DNA from: Lumbricus rubellus
Lineage: Eukaryota; Annelida; Clitellata; Crassiclitellata; Lumbricidae
Assembly: GCA_945859605.1 (NCBI GenBank)
Contig: OX243812.1
Location: 47,588,252-47,652,251, forward strand
Length of the DNA: 64,000 nt
Direction of reading: 5' to 3'
Made by a program: the position numbers and the translations under genes. Shown here one piece after another: positions 20,925 through 46,809 of the stretch. The stretch's first letter is position 1. Each line of letters starts with the position of its first letter. The notes beneath the pieces are model-generated. The model was not told where the DNA came from. It ran no database searches and saw only the letters and a program-made list of their open reading frames with translations.

Positions 20925-23900
20925 ATGGCTTCAGTCCTTCTTGGCCTTTGTGAAGAACCAGTGACAAGCAAAGCGGCTACTCTTTGGAATATAAATAAAC
21001 TTGGTGGTACACCAGTAAGTAAACTCAATTTGATATCATGCTTTTGTCATAAAATGTGCTAGAAAACCTTACATCTTATTGGAAATGTTGTGTTTAGAAT
21101 CATGTACCTGCAGTTCATTATTCGTCGCCTGAGAATTATTTTGTCGTATCTCCACTTTTTTCAGAAATACAGAGTTGATTAATAGCAGACATTTGTTTAT
21201 CTTTCTTCACTTTTAACCACTAGGAGATATGACGTGGCGTTTTAAAGAAATTCAGTGAAAAGTACCTGTCGTATGTCCTATTTCCATGAATTTTTCATTA
21301 TCTCCAAGGATTTTGCCGTATCTCCAGTACCACATTCACGGTTTAGAAGTACCTTGCTGTATGTTCAGAGAAAGCTCTTCATTGATTGGACGATAAGGAG
21401 ATGCAGCAATCAATACACTGCTCACTTTGTTTTATTATAGTGTCATACAGGCCTATCCAGGGAATAAAAACTAATTTCTTAAAAAGTGGCATTATATCTG
21501 CAAATATTTTAACCAACATACTCGCTAACAATTGTGTATTGCTTTATTTTATCATTTCATGTCTGTGTTTTCGTGAGGATGACTTGCAATTTATGTAAAT
21601 CCATTTTATACATAAAATTTCAAAAATTTCTCAACAAAAATTAATATTTTGAAATGCATTGTGTGCGTCTCACTAGCACAATGTCTCTCATGTTGATGTT
21701 TAATGTAATGTCTGTGCCTGACGTTTATTGGTCTGAATTTCTGTTTTTCCGTCAAATTCTGCCAATACTTCTACCTCGATTATCTTGGAATTCTCAAAAA
21801 TGGAGATACGTGAAGCTAATTGTCAGGCGATATATTGTTGAATTTGCTAGTTCTGGTATTTGAGTGTGTGAGATGTTTTGCTGTTTGTAGGACTGGTACC
21901 AGTCAACTGATTTACATCCAAACTGTCGCTTATGCGGGAACAGATCAGTTTTCATTTGTCAGCTCTACTGTCCTATCTCGGGATCATCATATCATCGAAC
22001 AGTCTATGTTTTTGCCTGCTGCAATCAGCCATGTAGAAATAAAGATGGCAGGTATGTTGTTGGTTCTCTAACAAAACAATTGAAGCTGTATTTGAAATGC
22101 CTGATTAATGTTGCTAAGAACTGAACTTGCACATCTAGGCTAAATGAAAGTCCTGTAGCACTGAATAGTCATGAAAAACTCTTTGGCTAAGATTTCACTT
22201 GGTAATGCCTTTCGAACTGCTAAGGTTCTGTAACACAGGGCAGAGTAGCATTGCTTGACTAGTATTGATGATTAGCTTTGGGTTTTTTAACCTTATTTTG
22301 AACTAACTCCAGTTGAGAAGGGTAGTGAGTAAGCAATAACTCCAAAAGGGAAACTGATATAAGACTGAACTGCTTTGTGGTAGTTAAATTTATTAGCATT
22401 GATGATCAGTCAGTGTACAGATCTTCTGTTTTACGATTTGTAGATTTCAGATTTTATGTATTTTAATTGAACTGTTATTGTCTTCGTCATGAATACCTGT
22501 TTCTTGTATGTGTGTCTTTGTAGTTGGACAGTGCTACGGTTTCAGTCGCCTTACAAGCCAGAGCCGAAGCGATTGTTAACGTCTAAATGTGATACTGACT
22601 ATTGGGGGATTGATGAAGCAAGCTGGAGTGATGATGACGATGATGATGATGAAGATAATCAGCATGATATAGCTAGCATTGCAAACTCAGAATCACCCAA
22701 CGATGAAACTGAAGTTGTCAGTGCCAAAAGTGAGTCAGACATTTTTATGGATATCGGCGGCGATCAGGAATCGTCTGATAAACCCCATAATGTAGTGACC
22801 AGCAACTGCACGAATGCGGAAATTAATACCAAGATCGCTCCAACTTGCAGTGTCTTTGCTGATGAGGAAACGGCGACAAAAATGTCTCAACTGAACGTAA
22901 CGGACGTAGGATGTAACGAAATGAAAGCCGGTAGCTGTTCGAGTGCGGCAGACGAAGATGAAGTTGAAGTAGTTGCTGAGGATTTACTGTTAAATCCGAA
23001 AGACAGCATCTTGTCGAAGGTTCTCGTTAACTCTCAGTTGTCGTCATCGTCATCAGAACGAAGCAATTCGTTACTAACGGAAAGGGGTCTGACGTCGATT
23101 GTACTGGATAGTTATTATATTAATGCTTATGATGAGACGGAATTTGTTGCTGACATGAAGCACTGGCTCGATCGGGAAAACAAATATTTAAAAGAAGACT
23201 CGGCTCTACGGTCGTTTCTTCAAGGATGGTAATGAATCATTTCCTTTTTAGGAATAAAATGTGGTAAAAGCTGCGATTATTGATTGCATGCGGGACATTG
23301 CAAGTCTTATTACAAGGGAATTTTATTCGGCTGAAATCCGGATTCATTTTGCATAGAAATATTAGAAACTTGCACACACACATGTGCAATACGGTGGTAT
23401 GTTAGAGACAATGATCTGTAATCCAATTAATGAAGGTTTGAGTGCTAAACTGTCTGCTTTTGATAACCTACATATACAGGGTGGGCCCAAAAAAAAGACC
23501 CCCCTAAGTTTTTCGCCAATATTTTGGCCAGAAGTATGAATTTTGAAATGAAATTTTGCAGTCTTAAAGGCAATTCATATTTACACATGATGGCCAGATT
23601 TCATCTAAATATATCAAACAGAACAAAAGTTATAGCAGTTTTAGGGAGGCCACCCCCCGTTTTTTGACGATTCAAAAACGAAACGCAAACAAATTAGGTT
23701 TTTCGTCCATATCTTGACCAAAAGTAAGAATTTCGAAATGAATTTTCACACGCTTAAAGGCAATTCATGTTTACATATTATGGCCGGATTTCATCAAAAT
23801 ATTTCAAACACAACACAAGTTATACCACTTTTAGCGAGACCACCCACAGTTTTTGACGATTCACAAACGAAACGCAACAAAAAGTAGCAAAAACACTATT

Positions 23901-26524
23901 TTATTAAGTCTCGTCTCAAATAACTGTTGTAAAATGAACTTGGTAGTGCTTCACAACTTGTGTTCAATGTGCCCATCACCAGTGCCAACACTTCTTTTGA
24001 GTTTCTTTGCAAAGTTCTTGATGGACCCCTGATTAATCTGACAGATTCCTTATTTACCAATTTGATTGTCGTCTTGCTAAGTGACTTCTCAGTGACGTGC
24101 AGCTACGCTGGTACCCTGTTTCGTTTTTAAATAGTAGTAATAATGATCATCTGTCAATATCAAGGCTATTTGATAATAATTATTTGAGATGACACTTAAT
24201 AAAATCGTGTTTTTGCTGCGTTACGTCTTTGAATTGTCGAAAATTGGGGGGTGCCTCACTAAAAGTGGTATAACTTTTGTTGTTTTAAAAATATTTTGAT
24301 GAAATTTGACCAACATATGCAAATATGAATTGTCTTTAAGCCTGTAAAATTTCATTTTGATATTCTTACTTTTGGCCAAGATATTGGCCAGAATATTTAG
24401 ATTGAATTTTTATTACTTTTTGATGCGTCGCGTTTTTGAATCGTCAAAAAACGGTGGGTGGCCTCACTAAAAGTGGCATAACTCTTGTTCTGTTTGAAAT
24501 ATTTTTATGAAATCTGGCCATCATGTGTAAATATGAATTGTTTTTAAGACAGTAAAATTTCATCTAAAAATTCTTACTTTTGGTCAAGATATTGGCAAAA
24601 ATCTTAGGGGGGTCTTTTTTTTGGCCCACCCTGTATATGGCTTTGCAATGGTGCGTGCACACACATACACGTCTTACACCAAGCTATACTGGCTGGCATA
24701 ATCTGACAAGTGCACCAGTTATCAGTATACCAGGTCGGTATAAACCAGATTGGTTTATTCTGAGTTGAAGGCAGAGAAAGAAAGCCATTATACTTTTTGC
24801 ATTTGTGTTTCACGATCATCTTATCATATAAACACCTAAAGGGAAATTGAAGGATTTTTCTACAAACCTCAAGATTGCATATATGTAGCCTGTGAGAGTT
24901 AACTCTCTGTTCTGGTTTTTTTAAGCAGCGATGAACTTCCATCCGGCAAGCAGAGAAAAGAGAAAAAGAGTAAAAAATCTAGTCATCTCGATATCGAAAA
25001 GGATGAAAACAACGAGTACGATAAGAAACCTGACAATTTCGATCGTGCTGTTGTAAAATTTTCTGAAAAGCTGAAACTGTGTCCACGTCAAGTCATAAGG
25101 TTAGATTTGCCTTCTGTCATTCTTTCACTGCGTCTTTTATAAAAGTATAATTACAATCACAAATTTATATAGCACCTCTAGAAGAGAGACTTATCATACG
25201 TGCTCCCAAAATGGTATTGACATGCACTGACCTGTAGTAAATTACCTAGTTATTTTAAATGTTTTGAATTTGAAAATGTTGCATGTCTTTTTGATTATTT
25301 CATGACTCTTTCTAAGTGATACAAACACGATTGAACTGTGTTTGTCACAGAAAATTACTGTAAGAAAAATGCAGTGATTCACAATATTTTATTCGCTAAC
25401 TTTAGAATTATATAGATACTAGGTTGAAATTTGTGCCTAATCAGTGTCTGGTGTTGTTTCATAAGATATAATATGTTTACATGCAACTATTTTGTGAAAT
25501 CTAAAGAGTAGACATGATTCAAAAATAGACTTTGGTCCTTACACCAGTTTCACATCATCCTGTCCATAGATTATAAACATAAAAAACATAAATATATTGC
25601 TATATTATTTGGTGGATGTGTATAGGTGTAGTTTAAATCTGTAGGTACAGTTACAATGGCTCTCCTCTACACTTCCACGAACAGGGACCGAAACAGACAA
25701 TACCAACATGTTCTTGTGGTTCTCCTCGAATTTTTGAAATGCAGCTGATGCCTGGAATGGTGGAATATCTCAGGTTGTCAGAGGATTCAGGTATCAATTT
25801 TCAATGTCGTTCTAAAATTTAAAATGGAGCAACTCTGCCAAGTTTAATAGCCACGCTATTAAACTAGGGATCTGTATCGAGATGAAATTTGTAATCATAA
25901 TCTTTAATTCAAGATTTCTAAAGAGCTACTCTAAAGGCTAATCACAGGGTGCCAACTTTTTCATGAGCACTGTCCAATCAGCACGGTAGTCCAGAGATTT
26001 GTTTCCTGAGGTTCAAGTCTGGTTGCCATAGACAACCAGAGAAAGGAGTGGCTGCTGAGATGGGTCGTGTTGAGGATGAGCAACTTGGAAGGATGAGGAT
26101 TGGACAGGTTAGGTTTGGAATTGCGTAATGTGTATGCAGGGCCGGTCTTAGGCACAGGCAAAGAATGTCTGGGGCACCAATTTCAGGTGAGGTGCGATTT
26201 TTAAAAAAAATGTGAGTGGTTTTGTTTTTTAATTTTCAAAATTGAATCTTATCCAGCCTTACTATTAATAATAAACTCAGCATTTCTAATAATGTAGTAA
26301 ATAATTAATCGGATGTGAATAAAATTTTCAATTAGCATGTATTACCGTAAGTTCTTTTTGACTTCATGGTTCATTGTTGATTTGTAGACTACACAATTGA
26401 ATTTGGAAGCGTGTACATCTATACTTGCTCAAAGAGCTGTTGGGATGATGATGAAAGGACCGAGGCCAAGCAAGAATTCATATTCAGCGTGGAATATTTG
26501 GATCAAGGCTTGTTTAGAACATAA
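20925..26524 (+). CDS. PDCD2L: Programmed cell death protein 2-like
   Basis: Six coding exons: 20925-21014, 21891-22051, 22524-23228, 24929-25099, 25645-25790, 26388-26524. Phases close to 469 codons plus TAA. PDCD2/PDCD2L proteins are TYPP-domain chaperones that bind 40S ribosomal protein uS5 (RPS2) and help its delivery during ribosome biogenesis. Visible features: N-terminal LGLCEEPV and NKLGGTP, typical of the family; a zinc-ribbon-like cluster C42, C45, C57, H65, C73/C74, C78; and FQSPYKP. An acidic spacer starting with seven aspartates (D120-D126) fills most of exon 3. The C-terminal domain has LCPRQVIRYSYNGSPL, CSCGSPRIFEMQLMP and DYTIEFGSVYIYTCSKSCW, which align with the human PDCD2L C-terminus. 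The protein is about 110 residues longer than human PDCD2L, mainly in the acidic spacer. Exon 4 has a tandem AAG/CAG acceptor that could add one serine. Confidence 0.95.
23477..24633. mobile_element. Mariner-like foldback element in PDCD2L intron 3
   Basis: Inverted ends CAGGGTGGGCCCAAAAAAAA and its complement (about 30 bp) are flanked by TA on both sides. Inside each arm a block of about 200 bp (TTGGCCA...AAAGGCAATTCATATTTACA...GACGATTCAAAAACG) is repeated in tandem and again inverted in the other arm, so most of the 1.16 kb can fold back on itself. The unpaired centre holds a transposase tail on the minus strand. A partial copy is at 39160-39344. Confidence 0.88.
23951..24046 (-). pseudogene. 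Tc1/mariner-type transposase C-terminal remnant
   Basis: The minus-strand frame ends ...SIKNFAKKLKRSVGTG-DGHIEHKL-stop (TGA at 23951-23953). A final NF(x)KRLxxxVxxxGGHxEHxL is the usual C-terminus of Tc1/mariner-group transposases. No catalytic domain remains, so the element is an internally deleted derivative. Confidence 0.65.
25160..25208 (-). repeat. L2-like 3' tail fragment in PDCD2L intron 4
   Basis: The minus strand reads GGGAGCACGTATGATAAG ... AGAGGTGCTATATAAAT, similar to the fragment at 9820 and to the SINE tail. Confidence 0.5.
26137..26200 (+). mobile_element. Possible truncated hAT end in PDCD2L intron 5
   Basis: CAGGGCCGGTCTTAGGCAC resembles a hAT terminal repeat, but I find no partner end or duplication. 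Confidence 0.35.
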
Positions 26525-28771
26525 TGCCAGTGTACTCTCATGACTACATTTCTGAGTTGCGTTGCTTTTTAAACACAAATGACCGGCGCTTTTAACCTTT
26601 ATTGCAAGAGTGTGGTAGACATGTGTTGGAAAGATGCATTTTCTATTGCCTGTTTTCGAGTGTGCTTATGCACGGTGTGTGTGTGTGTCATGCTGACCTT
26701 CGATAGAGGAAATTCAGATCCTCGTGCAGACTCTGGTGTAATTTGTTAAATTAAAAAATTCTGCAGATCATCAGTATTTTCAGATATATGACTACAAACG
26801 TGCAGGAAATGAGCCACTAAGACGAAATAATCATGGACCAGTTTTCACTAATTGACGTGGCAATTAGAATACACGTACACGATGGATGATTTCACAAATA
26901 AAAATTACGATTACATGATCAAATTGTAATTAATTACAGTTGACACATACCTGATGTTTTGTACACCATTTATTGAGTTGTAGTTTTAGACTGGGTTATT
27001 ATTGTAAATTATTTACAATAATTAATTAATTAAAATTAGACACGAGGAAGGTTTGAAACATTGCAAGACTAGCATCCAAGTTAAACGTTCAATGCAAGAC
27101 CATGTTCACTGGAGTTTGTAATACAGAGTATTGCAAGAACAGTATAGAGTGATTATCAGGTTTGGGACTGTTTAGCTTTAATTAAAAACCCAAGTGAGTT
27201 GATATACTGGCCAATTTCATTTCTCGGCTTCAAGTTTGGCATGTTATTTTAAATGTTAGACCCACAGTTTTAAAATCTCGTTACCACTACCAGCCGAGGC
27301 ATCCATAAAAACGTTACCAGCTAAAACTGCTCCAACAGGCAGTTAGCATTTGCTCATTTGGTTATACTTCTGTTTAAGTAGAGATTTATAACCAAATTAC
27401 ATCTTTTTTGCATAAACCAACCACCTCCATTCAGAATCCACTTGAAGGCTAGTCTTTTCAACCTTCTTTCCACCTTCTCGTTCAATACCGATAACCAAAA
27501 AACACTGGTCTGCTTAATGAGAAGTCAAAGACTAGAGTCTGGGAAAACATCTGCTTAGCAGACGTGTATGATACTATCAATTAGGGGCCGTCCATTTAGC
27601 GTGTACACATGGAGAGAGGGATTAACCCAATGCTATTAACTGCTAAGCATGTTAATATTATTAATCATTGGTAGTTTCTGCATGGATAAATAAAGTGTTC
27701 TACAGGATTCCCCCACCTAAGTATGTGACTATGTACTCTCAACTGCATGCACACAGCTGAGGGTGAAAAAACTCCAGGAAATGGACAGGAACTAATTTCT
27801 CAAATTTCAGCATACATGCTAAATGGCTGTTCCCTTAGCAGCAATTCCACAAGAAGCTACACCAGACCACATGCACCTAAAGCCACAGGCAGAACTTAAA
27901 TAATACATAGCAAAGATTTCAATACAACCACAGTGTGAAAGCTAATATACATGCCAAATATTTATCCTCCATTAAAATTAACCTCAATTGAACCATGCAC
28001 ACAAAACACATCTGCAGCATCAAGATCTAAAATTTGCGTAATACATGCAAGCATCAATCAGCCCTTTGTAAATGAGTCAAATCAAAGTAGTCAGTGCTAC
28101 AGTTGAACATCTCATTAGCAGTCAGAGTTGTCCATACAGGACATCCACAATGAGAGGAGGATGGATCACCCAAAGAGGGAGCAGTCATGACCAGTTAGAC
28201 GTCCGCATATAAATCCAATTCATAATCATTCAAACACCAACTTCAGTCATTATGTACTGCAGTGGTTCATCGCTAGCATTGTTCTGTTGCAAACAGCTGA
28301 ATGTAACATTGTTTTGTTTCAACCTTATTATCTAAGCTGCTTAAATCCACTTCTGGCTAAATAGGCTTCGCTGGATGAATACACATTATAGTTTGTGGAC
28401 TTTCTTAGCAGGAGCCTACGAACTTATACCAAAAGAAGCAATGAACCATGACCTATAATATCAATTGTATATAGTCGGATACACATTGAGAGACACATAG
28501 TTAGCCTATGTCATCTGCAGACATCTTTATTATGTCGCAAACTGGTAACCTAGCAGAGATGAATGGTCTATAAGCATTGTAATTACCGGTAAACGTGATA
28601 GCATCGCTTAAATGATTTCACAGTATTTAACTATACTGTGACTTTACAAAGGCTTTTAGTACTGCATATCACCGATATAAAACCCAAACCGTAGCTCAGG
28701 TTTGCATTGTGATCAATTATAATAATAATGGCAATGACATCAAATGAATTCGAGTTTTGACATACAAAGTG
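26525..28771. other. Convergent intergenic region, PDCD2L side
   Basis: The PDCD2L 3' UTR and spacer between convergent genes. AATAAA at 26897-26902 is a candidate PDCD2L poly(A) signal, about 370 bases after the stop. ATTATTGTAAATTATTTACA near 27000 begins a short palindrome. No gene is supported in the rest. Confidence 0.5.
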
Positions 28772-28779
28772 GCAAGAAG

Positions 28780-29070
28780 CATGGGCATCCGCAGGAATTT
28801 TTCTAGGGGGCACAAACTTTGAAATAATTGTCACATGGTCTAAATTTAATGGGTCACAGTTTGAATTTCTATATTACCATGAGAGAATCCTGTAGCCTAC
28901 CAACACGTTATGCACACAAAGAAAGATATATATAGGTTCAACTTGTAGAACGAATCGATAATCACATTGAAAATCCCATTGTAACAATCACAACCATATA
29001 ATCTAAATTTATTTGTTACTATGCGAAAAATCCAGAGGGGCGCACTTGCGCCCCGCTGCGGACGCCCATG
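28780..29070. mobile_element. hAT MITE, CATGGGCGTCCGCAG family, complete copy
   Basis: Ends CATGGGCATCCGCAG and CTGCGGACGCCCATG are 15-bp inverted repeats with one mismatch. They are flanked by a perfect 8-bp duplication GCAAGAAG (28772-28779, 29071-29078). The element is 291 bp and has a GC hairpin GGGGCGCACTTGCGCCCC near its right end. Related copies are at 37803 and 56578. Confidence 0.92.
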
Positions 29071-29149
29071 GCAAGAAGTAAGTCGGTTGATGGGTAATGC
29101 GGGTTCGCATTGCCACACCAACAAACATCTTGTAGCCAGTCAGTCTTCA

Positions 29150-29368
29150 TCTTATGTATTTACGAGCACTTGTTATAGCGCCCCTTCAAGATTTCTACTC
29201 GGAGGCGTTGCAGGCTATAGTGCGGACACTGAATCGGAGTTTCACGCTGAAGCAATTACAAATGAAGGACTTGCTTAGTGTCGATATACACGACGACTTG
29301 AGGTGGATTCGAACCCGCAACCTTTCGGCTCCAAGGCACCGAACATACCCCTACACCACCACACCCCT
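29150..29368 (-). mobile_element. tRNA-derived SINE, minus orientation
   Basis: Full-length but diverged copy: TTATAGCGCCCCTTCAAG tail, body, AGGTGGATTCGAACC (B-box complement) and the A-box-complement region CCCCTACACCACC. Confidence 0.8.
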
Positions 29369-30613
29369 TAAAAAGTATGATGCGGATGACTCCAAAGAGG
29401 AAGGAGGTAGGGGAAGCTCAAGTGTGGATGGAAGGGTCAAGAGTGGGTAATTTGTTGCACATGGACATCCTTTATAGATGATCCCTAGCTGCTAAACAAT
29501 TAAAAATTACATTCTCACAGAAATTTACATTCCTACATGTATATCTAAAATGCCAGAGTGGAAACTAAGCAGAAATCCTTATCCAAACCTGCAACCTTGA
29601 ACCATTGAGTCAGGAAGTAAGTAAGCAAGCATGTACTTTTATTGAACCGCCTGCACAAGCACTGCAGGAAAAATTGGATAAGAATGATCTGAGAGTGTTT
29701 AAACACAAAATAAACATAACACACAATAATAAAAAAAGTACTGATGCCACTTGTGAAATTTCAAACTGGCCTTCATTACTTATGCCTACCCCATCTACAA
29801 TCTACCCTAAACACTTGCATTTACTGACACACCAACTTTGAACCTTTTTAGAGGTTTTAAACCTGGACCCAAATGACAAGTGGCTTTGACAGCCACCATC
29901 GACGCATAAATATACAATTTAACAAAAGCTGTGCTGAAGCTTACATAGTAGAAACTGCTATTCAAATGCCTCAACACATCCACGTATTCATATGCAGACA
30001 AACAATCACTCAGTTATAATCACACACCTAACCTGAACTTTATGCCTTAAAATCAAATACCACCAAACATGAACCAAAATCGTAATTTAGTCAACCTCCA
30101 TATGCAAACTGGGACCTGTAGACTACATGTATAACTTCAAACATAACGTGAAGACTCTTAAGATCTCTTCAACAGTCAAGTTTTAGTACCTTCAAAGGCT
30201 CTTAAAAGGAGATTGTAGTTCTATATAATCATGAAATATGTGCATGCACATTGTACACATCCCACACTTCTGCTGGAATAATACAAATGACCGCATGACT
30301 GTCAAGTATTACCGAGTGAAACTTTCTGATTGCTGCATCTTCACAAACAGAGCTGACTTTTCAAAATGCATACGACTGGATGAGCAGAAAGGAAAGATGT
30401 TTCGAAATATATATTACTGTACAAAGCAAATAGCACATATTCAAAAATTCTCCAATAACCTTTTCGTATCAGAAAGTTTCATGAACGGATGCTATTTTAT
30501 TTACAACTAGGCCGTGATGCTTGTCATAATTAGGCCATTATCTTCTGCCACATAAAACTTTCGATGGTTGTAAGATCTGTCTTTCAGTTCCTGTTAATTC
30601 ATCTTGGATCGTC
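29369..30613. other. GPR107/108 3' UTR and convergent spacer
   Basis: Downstream of the GPR107/108 stop (minus strand). AATAAA on the minus strand occurs at 30496-30501, about 115 bases after the stop, and again at 29638-29643. No coding exon is supported. Confidence 0.5.
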
Positions 30614-44166
<13,553 letters not shown>

Positions 44167-44242
44167 TTTATCCGAATCATCGAATACGCATCGTGATTCG
44201 CGCATAGCATATCTTTCGATTTTACGTTGCAGTGGAGCGCCT

Positions 44243-44252
44243 TCACGTGACC
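44243..44252 (-). promoter_or_regulatory. E-box / CLEAR-like site upstream of GPR107/108
   Basis: The minus strand reads GGTCACGTGA, one base from the CLEAR consensus GTCACGTGAC recognised by TFEB/MITF-type bHLH factors. It is 77 bp upstream of the start codon. Confidence 0.45.
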
Positions 44253-44269
44253 AAATCAATCAAACATTA

Positions 44270-45214
44270 GGGGAGAATGTCCAGCATTGGGACAAATTTT
44301 ACATTTTATGGCATACAATCTGTGTTATTTGTAGTACATGTATATTGTTGATATAGTCCGAAACAGCAATGTTTCGTGAACCTAAAATGATTTTATTGCA
44401 TTTTTATCACAAAAATAAACCTCCCAAAATTAGAATTTTCCGTTGTGAAAAAATGTGTCCCAATTCAGGCCATAGCGTCCTGCATTGGGACAACGCATGT
44501 GGAGCATTGGGACACACAATAAATCTGGTTCTAATCATATCTAATAGAGTACAATATATCATATTCCAGTTGACAATATCTAAACGAGTGACTAGAGTAG
44601 ATTAAACAATAATATTATCAAAAATTTAATCAATACGAGCAAGCTTTCGTTGACCCTGTCAATCATAATAAAAATTGGACTTACTGGTCAATTTCAAGTA
44701 AATGCAATGTATCATATCTTTACCCATCCTGATAGCATTCTGTTTAACACAATATACAGTAAAACCGTTTAAGTTTAATTTCTTATGATGAATTTCATGC
44801 ATTGAGATTGTCCCAATGCAGGCCATCAGCACATGTCCCAATGCAGGCCATCTATGGTTATTTCTTTACTTTTCAACTATTAAAAAATGTACGCTGTAAA
44901 TGACGTCAACATTTCACCGAATGCTTTGCAGTATACTTACCTAAATAGTTAACTGAAATTTCAGGCTAAATCTGCACTAAACATTTAATGCACTGGTTGA
45001 GAATGCGTGAGTGAAAATTTACTTTCTTTACCTGAAAATGAAAATTTGCAATATTTTTGTCAAACACGTTCTTCTTCGTGGCATAAGACGTGTGATCACT
45101 CGCAACGTCAAAAACGTTCGTTTGGTGGCGCCACACGATTTTATAAATACGCAGAAGGTTATGAAACCACACTGTCCCAATTCGGGACCTGTCCCAAAAC
45201 TGGACATTCTCCCC
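44270..45214. mobile_element. TA-flanked non-autonomous DNA transposon
   Basis: Inverted ends GGGGAGAATGTCCAG / CTGGACATTCTCCCC flanked by TA (44268-44269, 45215-45216). The motif CATTGGGACA or its complement is repeated at least seven times in both arms. The TA duplication suggests mariner/pogo. No transposase remains. It lies 100 bp upstream of the GPR107/108 start. Confidence 0.85.
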
Positions 45215-45236
45215 TACACGTGATAATAATAATAAT

Positions 45237-45278
45237 ATCAAAGATATTAGAGTCGTCTACGACTCTAATATCTTTGAT
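45237..45278. repeat. Perfect 20-bp inverted repeat with 2-nt loop
   Basis: ATCAAAGATATTAGAGTCGT, then CT, then its exact complement. It lies between two transposons and is not a terminus of either. Confidence 0.95.
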
Positions 45279-45360
45279 AATATTTTTTGGAACAAAAGTT
45301 TAATTATACGCTATGACTTTGAAATGGTTACACGAAAAGCTGGCTCTTAATTTACTGGCA

Positions 45361-45825
45361 AAAAATAATAACATAACATAACATAACATAACATGGGTTT
45401 TAAGTGGTTCAGAAGACACTAGGCCTGTGTTAGAACCACTGCAAAATTGACCTGGAACTTTTAATACCCCAATTTTCCTAGGTTCCTTTTAAATGCTGTG
45501 ACCGTGTCCACCGACACAGTGCTGTCCCCCAATCCGTTCCACATGTCCACAACTCTAGCACTGAAAAATTTCTGCCCTAATGATCCTTTCGGCTTCTTAA
45601 ATAATTTGTACCTATGACCCCGAGTTGCTTTGTTTGGTGCTAATACAAAGAACTTCTCCCAACATAGTGCTTCCTTTCCAGTAATGATCTTGTATGCTTC
45701 AATTAGGTCTCCTCTGCTCCTCCGTCTCTCCAGTGTTGTTAGCCCACACCTTTCCAACCTCTCCTCATAGCTCATATCTTTGTAACCCCAAATCATCTTC
45801 GTAGCTCTTCTCTGAGTGTAATAAG
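45361..45825 (-). pseudogene. 5'-truncated LINE: reverse transcriptase C-terminus and 3' tail
   Basis: The minus-strand frame runs from about 45825 to a TAA at 45459-45461. It encodes TQRRATKMIWG, LTTLERRRSRGDLIEAYKI, TRGHRYKLFKKP, FFSARVVDMWNGL and FKRNLGKLGY. This is the standard ending of CR1/L2/Jockey-group reverse transcriptase ORFs. The element ends in a (TTATG)n tail (ACATA units at 45370-45394 on the plus strand). The frame is intact, so the insertion is comparatively young. Confidence 0.88.
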
Positions 45826-46766
45826 TGTACTCTTCATTCGCATGTCTTAAAGCTGCCCTTATAGGCCTAAGTTAGGCTATAGGCCTATCCATATATGCAA
45901 TAGTGTTAAGCCGAACCCACTCTGTAAAGCGGACCTGCGTGTCGTGCTATAGTGGGCCGTATTTCGTATAACTTGTAGCCTACTTGTAATCATTCTGCGG
46001 TGTGTCGGATTGAGCCATTAAACGAAGATTATAATATCCGACGCTGGGTAGGCTATCGGGAACGTTCCTGAGTAATGACCGAGTGAGGCGCTATGAAAAT
46101 CTTCGTAATGAATTCTATAATGATTTAGGCTAGTTCATAAAAAAGTAGGCTGCTCCAACGCACATACATAAATGATCACAGGTAAACAACTTTTGGCGCT
46201 TCAACAATCTGATTAGGCCTACATTTGTGACATGATATTGTAACTTGGTGCTTCTATAACGAGATCAACTGTGATTTCAAAAAATCTTTATTGAACACAG
46301 TTCACAAAACGCATTCCGGTGAACAAAAGTAAAGGACATCAGCGTAAAGTTGAAAATTCTCTAGCTTTGCAGCCTATGCTATAGGCCTATTTATGTTCAT
46401 TGTCATGCATCACAATATAATTAACAAAGTTTAACAATGACCCAATGTTATATGTTTTTAGGCGCTTTAGAATTTTTAGATCACTTAGGCGAAGTTAGGC
46501 CTGAATACTTCCATGAAATTAACAATTGCTACTAAATTGGCGTTTTTCGATCGAGATCAATTCGTGATTCTTATTTTAAATTTGCAATTAAAATGCTTAT
46601 TATTATTTTTCAGGTTTTGCAGCATTATCAGATTTGTGGATAGGCCTACTTCAAAATAATATCTAAAAACTTTTACTGAATATTATTTTATGTTGCATTA
46701 AAATGTTCATTTGATCAAAGTACCGCATCTAGGATGTATGAAGTCTATGCTTAACCTCGAGTACTT
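45826..46766. other. Spacer between the LINE remnant and SET promoter
   Basis: AT-rich with several AGGCCT words; no gene recognised. Confidence 0.5.
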
Positions 46767-46778
46767 TGCGCATGCGCA
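46767..46778. promoter_or_regulatory. NRF1-type palindrome in the SET promoter
   Basis: TGCGCATGCGCA is a perfect match to the NRF1 (nuclear respiratory factor 1) consensus. It lies 32 bp upstream of the SET start codon, suggesting a TATA-less housekeeping promoter with a short 5' UTR or an initiator nearby. Confidence 0.7.
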
Positions 46779-46809
46779 ATTGACGACTCTCTCTGATCGA
46801 CGAAAGAAG

